Below, piece by piece: positions 1-10,646 of a DNA stretch of 64,000 nucleotides. The stretch is taken from assembly GCA_036874045.1 (NCBI GenBank), contig CM072335.1, forward strand, positions 7,150,001-7,214,000, written 5' to 3'. This DNA comes from Cymodocea nodosa (lineage: Eukaryota > Streptophyta > Magnoliopsida > Alismatales > Cymodoceaceae). Each line of letters opens with the position of its first letter. Positions within the stretch are counted from its first letter, which is position 1. The position numbers were made by a program, and so were the translations under genes. Under the pieces are notes generated by a model, which was given only the letters and a program-made list of their open reading frames with translations, had not been told where the DNA came from and made no database searches.

Positions 1-873
1 TGTCACGTGAAATGGCACATGAGGAACTTGTTAAGTTAGAAACATTAAGTTATATATATACTTGTATTACTCATTTAGTTAACATTAAAGTAACGACTTC
101 TTATTACACTAATGAAAAACTTTTGGACGAGAAAGTTTATTTTGCAGGAAATTTTTCAGAGATCCAAAATTGATGATTAAAGAAAATTCGAAATATAAAC
201 GTGGGTTAGAACGTGTGTGTTTCGATGAAGGAAAAAGGAAAGACGTGGAGAAGTGGAAAACTGGTAGTGGTTAAATGTGAAGGATATGTATGAAATGAAG
301 ATACAGTATAAAAGGCATAGAATTCTCGTTGATCAATTTATCCTTGCACACAAAACGAAAAATCTTTTCAAGGATCAAACCATCCCTGCACACCAAAAGA
401 AAAATCATTTTCAGGGATCAAAAACACCTTCTCGGGGAAAATCTCTCAAGTGGAAGAAAGTTCAGTGAAGCATAAAAAGGTAAGACATTCGTCACTGAAG
501 ATTTGAAGTATCAGAAGAAAGCAAATTCAGTGAAGCATGAAAAGACAAGATATTCGTCACTGAAGAATTGCTGAAGAAGAAAAAGAAGAAGAAGAAAGAT
601 CTCAAACAGGGAGAAAAGTTTTAAATTCCGCAAATTAGTTTTCTCTGTTTGTAGTTATGAAATTGTTTAGATGATACATGGTATCAAAATATAATTGCAT
701 CTACAATTTCCGAGGAGAATTGAATTGTATATTGTAATTGAAACCTTGAATAAAAATGATTTTATGAAAACAATGTCTCGACTTGTTTTTTAGTTTTAAA
801 GTTTCAATTATATTTCAGAAAATATTAAAGATACACAATTCACCCCCCTCTTGTGTAGCCATACGATCCTACA
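1..873 (+). repeat. 5' LTR of A1 (right 873 bases)
   Basis: It matches 11355-12227 of the 3' LTR over its whole length and ends in CCTACA just before the primer binding site. It holds the TATA region and leader-side part of the LTR, including two copies of a roughly 43-base repeat near 343-430 that contains GCACAC and AAGGATCAAA or AGGGATCAAA words. Confidence 0.95.
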
Positions 874-875
874 AG

Positions 876-886
876 TGGTATTAGAG
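876..886 (+). promoter_or_regulatory. Primer binding site of A1 (initiator Met tRNA type)
   Basis: TGGTATTAGAG lies two bases after the LTR end. It differs at one base from TGGTATCAGAG, the site complementary to the 3' end of plant initiator methionine tRNA that is typical of Copia elements. Confidence 0.9.
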
Positions 887-910
887 ATATGTAAATAGGT
901 TGAAAAATCT

Positions 911-919
911 AAGGTAAAA
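911..919 (+). promoter_or_regulatory. Candidate 5' splice site at the gag start of A1
   Basis: AAG|GTAAAA lies immediately before the gag ATG at 919. The same place in element H (60006-60013) reads AAG|GTAAGA, a near-perfect plant donor. Together with the acceptor-like TTTGTAG ending at 7360 it could yield a spliced message for the env-position ORF. This is inferred from sequence only. Confidence 0.4.
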
Positions 920-2440
920 TGGTTATTGGAAATGGTAATTTTTCTTTATATGAAGGCCAAAATCTTAATCGTCCTCCTTTATTTGATGGAATACATTTTG
1001 AATATTGGAAATATAGGATGACTGTTTTTCTTCAAAGTATAGATCATAAATTGTGGTTCATGATTTCTAAACCATATACTCCGTTAACTACTCCTTATAA
1101 TACTTGGACAATTACTGAAAAAGAAAGTGAAACTCTGATTGCTAAGGGCTTAAATATTTTATTTTGTGCATTGAGTTATAAACAGTTCAGTAAAGTGTCG
1201 GCATATAAATCTGCTTATGAGGTGTGGCATGCATTAGAAGTTTCACATGAAGGTACTTCTCAAGTTAAAGAGACAAAAATAAACATGTTGATTCATAAGT
1301 ATGAACTCTTTAAGATGCATGAAGACGAAAATATTTTTGAGATGTTTTCCAGATTTCTTGATATCATAAACTCTTTAAAATGTTTAGGAAAGAATTTTGA
1401 ACAGAAGGATTTGGTGAGGAAAATTCTCAGATCCCTAAGTTCTAAATGGTCTTAGAAAGTAACATCAATTGAGGAATCACGAGATTTAAATGTTTATACT
1501 ATGAATGAACTTATAGGAAATTTAACAGCTTATGAAGTTCAATTAAATGAATCACTAAGTCACAACAAACTAAAAATGAAGAAAGAAATAGCCTTCAAAA
1601 TTAATTCAGATTCTGATATATCTACTGATTCTGACGAGGATTTGATTTTTCTGACTAGGAAATTCAAGAAAGCATGGAAAGCTAGGAAACAGCAAAGGAA
1701 CAAAAATGATAAACCCTCAACGTCAAAATCATTGAATGACAAGAATTCTTCATCCAGAAAGTATGTATGTTACAACTGTAAGAAACCTGGACATCTTTCT
1801 CTAGATTGTCCTATGAGGAAAAATGAAAAGCAAAGTAGGACAAATTAGAAGAAGACGGCTCAGAAAACTCAGAAAAAGTTTTACAAGAAAAAGGCTTTGA
1901 AGGTCACTTGGGATGACACGTCTGAAGAGTCTGAATCTAAGGAATCAGCATCAAAATCTTCACATTCAAAAGGAGAACAAGAGTTAGAAGACGTTGCTTA
2001 TGTGTGCTTCATGGCAGATGAGTCTGAGGTAATATCTGATCCTAAAAGTCATTTAGATTTCAACTTTGATGAATTATTATGTGCTTATCATGCATTATTA
2101 CAAAAACTTAAAGTATGTAAACTGGAAAATAAGAATATTAGAAAATCTTTATCCATTATGGAAGAAGAAAATTGTTTCCTATCTACTACTTTAGAAAAGT
2201 TTGAATGTGATAATGAAAATCATGCTAGAGATTTGTAAAAATTTAGATTTAATAAATGTATCTTGCATGAACAAATACAGAATATAAATGCTGAAAAATT
2301 AAAGATAGAATCTGAAAATGAAATGTTGAGAAACAATATAAATGAACTTGAGTTAGAGATAGATAAATTAAAACTGAGAGAGCAAGATTTAAATTCTACC
2401 TTTGAGAAATGAAATTTAAGTCAAACTAAGTTAGACAAAC
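919..2440 (+). pseudogene. gag region of A1 (Copia, UBN2-type), broken
   Basis: Gag forms the particle in which reverse transcription takes place. The N-terminal half has the plant Copia gag pattern, with RPPLFDGIHFEYWKYRM near the start, GLNILFCALS, and a conserved EVWHALE block. A CCHC zinc knuckle, CYNCKKPGHLSLDC, lies near 1768-1809. It is followed by an acidic, serine-rich stretch and a long Lys/Glu/Asn-rich segment (about 2040-2410) with heptad character, probably a coiled coil. H carries the same gag at 60014, and B and G carry a related one. The long gag tail with a coiled coil fits Sireviruses. It is broken, with a few breaks. Confidence 0.9.
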
Positions 2441-3099
2441 TAACTAGTACCCCTGCAGTGTCTTATAAATTTGGCTTAGGATTTGATTATCCTGAATATC
2501 CTGAATCTCAAGCCAATAAAGGATTTATTAGTTGCAGTTCAAGTAAATCTAAGACTAAAATTCCTTTTATTATGAAACAAGGTAATAAATATGTAGAAGT
2601 AGGTACTTCAAGGGATGAATCATGCAGTAATAATATAAATCAATGTGATTTGTCAAATTGTACTTCTAACATGACTATAAATGTTTCTAAAAATCTTGTT
2701 TCTTGTTCTGGAAATTCAGTTTCTAATGTTTCTAAAATTTCAGACAATTGTAGTAAACTGAAAATTCAGAAACTTGAGCATGTAATTCAATACACTAGTA
2801 TTAGACCAATTACTCATTCTGCATGTGATAAAACAAAAAATTCTTGTGCAGAAAAAGATTTTGTATGTACGGAAAATTTTAATACAAGTACAAAATCTTG
2901 GTATGAACTTACTTAAATGTATAAGCATGACCAAAATAAATTAACATCTGATAAAAATATGTTTGGTCTTGATTATACTACATCTGAAAACAAAACGAAT
3001 GATTGCAAAAGCAATAATGCTATATGTGAGTATGAAGCTAATGATAAATCAATAGTACTTACAACTAATAAGAATATAAATGATAATGTTAAACTATTT

Positions 3100-6000
3100 T
3101 TAAACAAAAAAAAGAAATATGCGTTTAATGAACTTGGTCCTCAACAACATTGGGTACCAAGAAAAAGTTTTTCTTAATTTGTGTTGTAGGAGGAAACAAC
3201 ATCAAAATGGATCTTGGACAGTGGAGCGTCAAGTCACATGACCGGACAAAAAAGTCTATTACAAAATTTTACAAATACCATGAAAGGAAGTGTAACATTT
3301 GGAAACAAAAGCAAAGATAAAATCATAGGTATGGGCAATGTTCAAATAACTCCTACTTGTGTTATTTCGAATGTACTATATGTAGAAAACCTAGGATTTA
3401 ATTTGCTAAGTGTCATAAAACTAACTGAAAATGGATATTATGTAGTGTTTGAAGATAATGTATGCAAAATAATTGATAAAAATACAGATGAAATTAAGTT
3501 TATTGCTAAAAGAATAGGTTCTATATGTATTTTATCTTTACCTTCTAGTGTAGTTGATTTAAATTCATGTTTGCTAGTTGAAACTAGTGATGCATATCTA
3601 TGGCATAGAAGGATTGGGCATATAAATATGAGACTGTTACATAAACTATCTAGAAAACATTTAGTGAGAGGTTTACCAAAGATTAAATACTTAAAGAACT
3701 TTATGTATGATGCATGTGAGTTAGGTAAACTTCACAAAAACTCTTTTAAATCCAAAACTGATATTTCAAGCAAGAGAGTCTTAGAACTTATACATATGGA
3801 TCTATTTGGACCAACAAGAATCATGAGTCTTGGTGGTAAACGGTATGTATTTGTTTTAGTAGATGACTTCTCTAGATACAATTGGGTATATTTTCTAGCA
3901 TCTAAGACAGAAGTTTTTGAAAAATTTAAAATGTTTTGCAATTTTGTTCAAAATGAGCAAAGTGTCTCTATTCAAAAACTTAGGAGTGATCATGGAACTG
4001 AATTTGATAATGATCAAATGGATAACTATTGTAATGAGCATGGCATTGATCACAGATTTTCTTTTCCAAGAGCACCGTGTCAAAATGGTGTTGTTGAGAG
4101 AAAGAATAGATCACTTCAAGAAATGGCCAGAACTATGTTGAATGAACATAAGTTACCTCAAAATCTTTGGGCTGAAGCAGTAAATACAGCTTGTTATGTT
4201 ATTAACAGAAGTCATTTAAGACCTCATGTTAATAAAACTCCTTTTGAAATTATGTTTAATAGGGTTCCAAAAATTTTCTATATGTAACCATTTGGTTGCA
4301 AGTGTTTTATTCTTAATACTAAGGATAAAAGGGATAAATTTCAAGCCAAATCAAATGAAGGAATTTTTGTAGGTTACTCTACTAGAAGTAAAGCCTATAG
4401 AGTATATAACAAGACTTCTAGGACTATTGAAGAAACCCTCCATGTAAGCTTCAATGAAAATTCTCTTAGAGAATCTCAATCTAAAGCTGATAATGATGAT
4501 ATGATCAATTTTCCAAATGAGTTAGAGATCAATAGAGAGATTGATGATTTATCTGAGAAAATCAAAAATATGAACTTAAATGATCAAACTAATGATGAAA
4601 GTGATGGACTTTCAGATGTTGATGAGAATATTGAGGAAAATCAGAGAAATTGGCGTTATTCTTCATCACATCCCATTACTCAAGTCATTGGTAATATTCA
4701 TGAGGGAGTTAAAACTAGAGCTTCAGTAAATTTAAATAGTATGTGTATGTTTGTTTCTATGGTGGAACCAAGGAATATACAAGAAGCATTATCTGATGAA
4801 AATTGGATAGTGGCAATGCAAGAAGAACTAAATCAATTCATCAGAAATGATGTATGGGAATTAGTTTCTCCACCAGAAAATCAGTCTATAATAGATACAA
4901 AGTGGATCTTTAGAAACAAAACTGACGAAACTGGTCAAATTATAAGGAATAAAGCTAGATTAGTTGCACAAGGGTATACACAGGAAGAAGGATTAGATTA
5001 TGATGAAACATTTACTCCTGTGGGTAGGTTAGAAAGTATTAGAATATTATTGGCCTATGCTTGTTATATGGATTTTAAATTATATCAAATGGATGTAAAG
5101 AGTGCATTTCTAAATGGTTTAATTAATGAAGAAGTCTATGTAAAACAACCACCTGGATTTGAAGATATTAAAAATCCTGACTTTGTGTATAAATTGAAGA
5201 AAGCCTTATATGGTTTGAAGCAAGCACCTAGATCATGGTATGAAAGATTGTCTACTTTTTTAATAGAAAAAGGCTATATCATGGGAAAAGTGGATCATAC
5301 TCTATTTATTAAGAGAGATGGTAAAGATCAGATTGTTGTTCAAATATACGTGGATGATATAATCTTTGGAGTAACCTCTGATAAGTTGATAGAAATATTC
5401 TCTGAAGAGAAGACTAATTAGTTTGAAATGAGTATGATAGGAGAACTTTCATATTTTCTAGGACTTCAAATTAAGCAAATGGATAAAGGTATATTTTTAA
5501 ATCAGGAAAACTATGTAGATGAAATGCTTAAGAAATTTAATTTTAATGATACAAGGATTCGAGGAACTCCTATGAGTACTACTTTAAAGTTAGATATTGA
5601 TGACATAGGAAAATCTATAGATCAAAGAAAATACAGAAGTATAATTGGTTCTTTACTTTATTTGACTGCTAGTAGACCTGATATTATGTTTGCTATGTGT
5701 GTTTGTGCTAGATTTCAATCTAATCCTAAAGAATCACACTTAATTACAGTTAAAAGAATATTTAGATATATACAAGGAACTAAAAATTTCGGACTGTATT
5801 ATTCTAAGGATAATTCAATAGATCTTATAGGATATACTGATGTTGATTATGTAGGATCTAAATTTGATAGAAAGAGTACCAGTGGCACATGTCAATTATT
5901 GGGAAATAATTTGGTGTCATGGTTTAGTAAAAAGCAAAACTGTGTAGCACTTTCTACTACAGAAGCTGTATATGTTGCTGCTGCACTGTGTTGCACTCAG

Positions 6001-6295
6001 ATTCTATGGATAAGGCAAACTTTCGAAGATTTTGGATTATCTTATGATACAACTGAGATTTATTGTGACAGTAGTTCTACAATAAATCTTTCTAAAAATC
6101 CTGTATTACATTCAAGAGCAAAGCATATAGAGGTTAGACATCATTTTCTAAGAGAACGTAATTAAAGGAAAAATTAAATTAGAATTTGTGTCTAGTAAAA
6201 ATCAATTAGCTGATATATTTACAAAACCTCTAGACGAAAATACATTCTGCAACATTAGATTAAATTTAGGTATTTGTAGGCTATGTGATGTGTAA
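3100..6295 (+). pseudogene. pol region of A1 (PR-INT-RT-RH), broken
   Basis: The order is diagnostic of Copia. The aspartic protease DSGASSHMTG is at about 3217-3246. The pre-integrase zinc region LWHRRIGH is at 3598. The integrase core runs from HMDLFGPTR (3793) through DHGTEFDN (3988) to NGVVERKN (4084). Reverse transcriptase has [20 protein letters not shown] (about 4950), LYQMDVKSAFLNG and YVDDIIFG (about 5348). RNase H has GYTDVDY and DRKSTSGTCQ (about 5830-5890). The region closes with LGICRLCDV and a stop at 6293-6295. Before the protease (about 2460-3170) is an Asn/Ser/Lys-rich linker without a recognisable domain. It is broken, with several breaks. Confidence 0.93.
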
Positions 6296-7883
6296 AATGC
6301 TTAAACTCCACATAAAAAGATAAATATTATTGATGATGTTGTTCACCTCATAGATATTATATACTTATTATAAATATCTAAAGTAATATCTAAACTGCTG
6401 CTTAAGATACTATGTATTTATTGTAAAATCATAGTAGTATCTTATTGATTTTAAGTAGTTTATCAATTTTAATAGTTTTTACAATTTTAAGTGGAAGTGT
6501 AAATGAAAAACATTAAATACTTCTGACATTCTGAAATTTTGATTAAATGTTTTCTTTGAATCAAGGAAAATGCATATGATCATGCATAAATTTGACTTAA
6601 TTGATTAAACTTGTAGAATAAGTTATATGTAACTCATCTTAAACTGTTAATCAAAAGTATAAGCTTATTGAAACTGATTCATATTCTCAGTACAATCATA
6701 GAAGTAAAAATTGTATGAGATTTGTGTTTTATTGCATCTGTATTAATAGAATACATATATATTGTGCTTAAAATGAAAAGTGCTTACAAAGTAAAAATCT
6801 TTGAGAGTTTATTGATCAATTTGATCACGAGCCTTTTGTACTTGAGCAGATAGGTATGTAAGGATTGTTGTCCTGAAAAAGGATTCTTTAAATCTAGCAA
6901 CCTATGGTCCTAATCAGATCTGGGATTGTTGACTGAAAGCTCATTACACGGGTACATTAGAAAGCTCTTGTATGATTCAAACTTTTCAAACTAACTTTTA
7001 AAGAAAATTATCAATATTTACTGTTTTGTAAAGAAAAAGTTGTTTCATTAATTACAGATATCTTTGAATTGCATATAGTTTATACCAATATGACTACTAA
7101 TTTATTGAATCAACATTAGTACTTTTGAAAACGTTTATTTGAGATACATTCTTTTATTCTCCTTGAATTAATCGAATTGAGTTCAAAGTTGTGTTTTGAT
7201 TCATATACAGTAGGAATTGATTCTAGAAATCATTTTTGATGATGTCAGGATAACGGAAGTCTCTGAAAAGAAAATGTAAAAGTATAGTTATACTTAACAT
7301 CTATTGTCACTACAAGTATATTTTGTATTTTGATTGAATATATTTGAAGTATATTTGTAGGGGGAGGATTAACAATGTCAAAAACAGATTAATATAATTT
7401 AGAATACAAATCTTAGTTAATTTGAATTAATGTCCTCTTAAAATCTTGATGAAATAATTTAAAAAGACAAATAAACTATTTTAGATTCAAAGGACAAAAT
7501 GTTCAAATAGTTTACTATGTTCTCAAGATAATGTTAAGTTTAGCATGTGTGTTGTTTTCGGAATGTTTCAGTTGGAAGCATCCGAAAATTGTTTTAAGTG
7601 TACTAACTAGACGTTATGTTAGATAAGGTAACATGTAAAACTACCTCTAGACATCATTTTACTCGTTAGGTTAGTTAACTCAACGAGTTATACTTGAATA
7701 TTTCAGGTACTTTGATTGAATAAGCTTGATTCAATATTTATTTAATTTCTAAACCCGACTTCTCTTCACGTTGAGTTATACGCCTAAAAACCCTATTTAA
7801 ACACTTATTACACGGGCACTTAGGTTATTTGTAAACGTTGCCAAGAAAATCTTTCCCGCTTGTTGCTGTTACAACCTGCGACG
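6296..7883 (+). other. Noncoding block between pol and env-position ORF of A1
   Basis: This is about 1.6 kb with no convincing coding sequence. It is nearly identical to the same block in A2 (37969-39557). Its part from about 6540 to 7440 is clearly homologous to the 3' part of C1 (25760-28290). Shared phrases include GATCACGAGCCTTTTGTA and TAGGTATGTAAGGATTGTTG. It contains TATATTTGTAG followed by GGGGAGG at 7350-7367, which reads either as a 3' splice site or as an extra polypurine tract. Near 7670-7700 it carries CGTTAGGTTAG and CAACGAGTTA words related to the LTR repeats. Confidence 0.75.
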
Positions 7884-10150
7884 ATGGTCTCCAAGTTCTA
7901 CAAAGTTCGTGGCAGAGGAAAAGGCAAAAGCAGAAGAGATGCAAAAGGAAAAGAAATAGAGAATGATGAAGTTCCACGTACTTGGTTCAAGAAAATATTT
8001 CGAGTGGACAAAAAGTTAGAAGAACTTTATAGAGATTACTTCTTTTCTCCGGATATATTAGATGAAGTTAGACAAGAACTTCAACATACTGATGCAAGTA
8101 TTACATACATGGGTATTCAAAGTAAATTTGATAGAGAATACAGAATGAAATGTGCTGAGATTGCATTTTTGGAACAGTATGCAAAATATTTGGAAAAAGG
8201 TGTAGGTTCATCAAATAGAACTCCTTAAACTCCTATAAACGGTACAAGACTACATGTATTTGAGGAAGAGCATGAATCAGCTATTCCTACTCTTTTATAT
8301 TCAAAACAAGTAGAATCAGATATTGCTGTAGACAAAACAAAAGTTGACGATCTTCGAAAGGCCGTTGCAATAGAAAGTGCCTTAGAAGAATTAAAGTAGA
8401 AAACTTTTATGGAGCAATTTGAAAAGAAAATAGCAATACTTGAAAAGGAGAAACAAAAATGTTATAGAAGAAGGAAAGTCAGAAAAATTATGTCTAAGGA
8501 AACAAAGTCTATTGAAAAAGGAAAATCAGATGAAAATTTATTTCCAAAGGACAATGTATGTCTAGACATTGTACCTTATTGTGCATCTGATAAACTCATC
8601 AGTTCTGAACACACTGAAACTGATGAAGATAATAAGACTTTATTTTCCCTTGCTAGAAAACTTGAGAAGAAATCCAAGTCAAATATGAGCTCAAGTTTTT
8701 CTATTAGTACAAGTCCTAATGATGCAGAAATTGACAAATCAAAGCATCAGGCACCTAACATTGAACAAGTTATTGCAGATATAATTGACAATATTGAGGT
8801 AGTAACTAGTTCAAAGGTTGAATTGTCTGGAGTAGCAGATATTGAAAATGTTAAGACTCCAGAAGAGCTAAAAGTTAACCAGCCTTCTACGGAATCTATA
8901 GAAGCAGAGTTTGAGAATTCACAACATGAATCAATGGAAATATCTGTTGAACAAAATGAACAATTACAGACAGATACACCGGCTATAGAATTTGTGGAAA
9001 AATTGTACTCTGAACATTCTATAGAGACTGAATAGATGAATGTTGAGCATATTGACAATGTTCCTAACATTGTTGAAGCTGAAGAATCAAGCTTACTAAG
9101 CAGCTTCAAGATAATATTTTGGAAGAGGAACAACATGACATTCATTTTGAAGAAGAGGTTCCTAAAGATGAATTAAACTCTGAATCACGGCTTTAGGTAT
9201 CACCTTCTTTGTGTACAATATTAAAAATTCAAGGTAATGCAATTCATTTTAGATCTGAAGAAGCATTGCAGAAATACAATAATTTGATTACATGTCAGAT
9301 TCTGCATGCTCGTCCAATAAAATTCAGAAATTTGATGGAAATAAGAGATCTGTTTGAGTTTCAAGGCCTCATTAAATTCTTGCTAGTAGGAACAAAATGG
9401 AAGCAATACACAGAGCTTATTGCAGCTTTTTATAGCAATCTGGTCAAGAATGGAGATTTTCTGAAAACTCAAATAAATGAACAGGAGTTTATATTGTCTC
9501 CTGAGTTAATTTTTGAAGTTTTAGGATTAAAGAATGAAGGTGTTGTTGTTACCAACAGATTTGACATAATAAGACAACTGGAATGGAGCATTCAGTCTTT
9601 ATCAAAAATTCCAGATGTATATTCTGAAATGAGATTAATGGAAAATCTGAATGCAGAGGCAAGGTTTATTGCAAATATATTACATGCAAATTTATTTCAA
9701 AGAGTTGGACACAATATGGAAGTCAGTAGAAGTTGTTTATATGCAACTTATAGCTTCCTGAATAGAATTCAAATCAATTGGTTTGATGTTTTCACTTCTC
9801 AACTACAGCATATGAGTTCAAAGTTATTTTATGGTGATGCTGTATGTAGACTCATTGCAAGCCAATTGAATTTATCCGACTGGCCCTCTAAAACTAAAGG
9901 TATGAGAGCATTTAGTGTCAAAGATTTGCAAAAATTCCAGGCCATGCATAAACCTCAACGACAACAACAATAACAACCTGATACAGATCATATACAACAA
10001 CAATAACAAAGTTATTCAGTTCAAGTAGAACAGCAAACCTAGCTACCTCCTAACTTAGATGTAGTGCTTAACGACATTAGAAATGATATTAGGCATCTAA
10101 GATATAAAATATGTAATGCTATAAGTGATATACTTAGGAGGGGTCGATAA
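7884..10150 (+). pseudogene. Env-position third ORF of A1, broken
   Basis: This ORF lies between pol and the 3' LTR, where Sireviruses carry an env-like gene. The ATG at 7884 opens a basic N-terminus (RGRGKGKSRRD). A helical segment follows (RVDKKLEELYRDYF), then an acidic Ser/Glu-rich middle (about 8500-9190). A globular C-terminal domain (about 9200-9960) contains DLFEFQGLIKFL, FILSPELIFEVLGLKNEG, FIANILHANLFQRVGH and NRIQINWFDVF. A Gln-rich tail and a short coil end at 10148-10150. I see no signal peptide or clear membrane anchor, so 'env' describes position only. The C-terminal domain resembles my memory of the 'putative plant transposon protein' domain (PF20167). D has a clear relative. 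It is broken, with about four breaks. Confidence 0.75.
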
Positions 10151-10325
10151 CTGTTTTTGTTTGTTTCTGAATACAAAATGTAATGTTTGTATTACTTGTT
10201 TGATTCATTGAACAATACATTTTTCTGTAAATGTGTTCAATTATTATTCTTGTTTACAGAAATCGTTGTTGTAATTCTCTTATATACATATATATATTAT
10301 TTGTAATTATCTTTTTGATTAATCA

Positions 10326-10646
10326 CAAAAAGGGGGAGAAATATTATAAAAAGATGATTATGATCTTAATTGCATATATATATTATAAAAGGAGATGTTA
10401 TTTAAATGGTTATTGTTATCTGACAGATGATAATTAGAAAACTGATACTTATATAATTATTGACATCTTAGAGTTTTAGTTCTGAGAGGTATAATTTACA
10501 CAAACAATAGAAATAAGCTTAAGTGAACTTAAGTCAACAAACAAGTTTGTTGAATTAAAAGTTAACCCAACGAAGGTGCTTTGTTGAGTTAAACATATTT
10601 CATAATTGATGTAATATGGTTTTGTCATCATCAAAAAAGGGGAAAT
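10326..10646 (+). promoter_or_regulatory. Repeated polypurine tracts upstream of the A1 3' LTR
   Basis: AAAAAGGGGGAGAAA lies at about 10327-10341 and AAAAAAGGGGAAA at 10633-10645, directly before the LTR. The terminal one primes plus-strand DNA synthesis. Extra copies upstream are a Sirevirus trait. A2 has the same pair (42003-42016 and 42308-42320). Confidence 0.8.

Noticed and set aside
8747-9145. Serine-rich minus-strand ORF within A1 (also 40421-40744)
   Set aside because: It is the complement of the acidic Glu/Ser region of the env-position ORF; the composition arises from the opposite strand.
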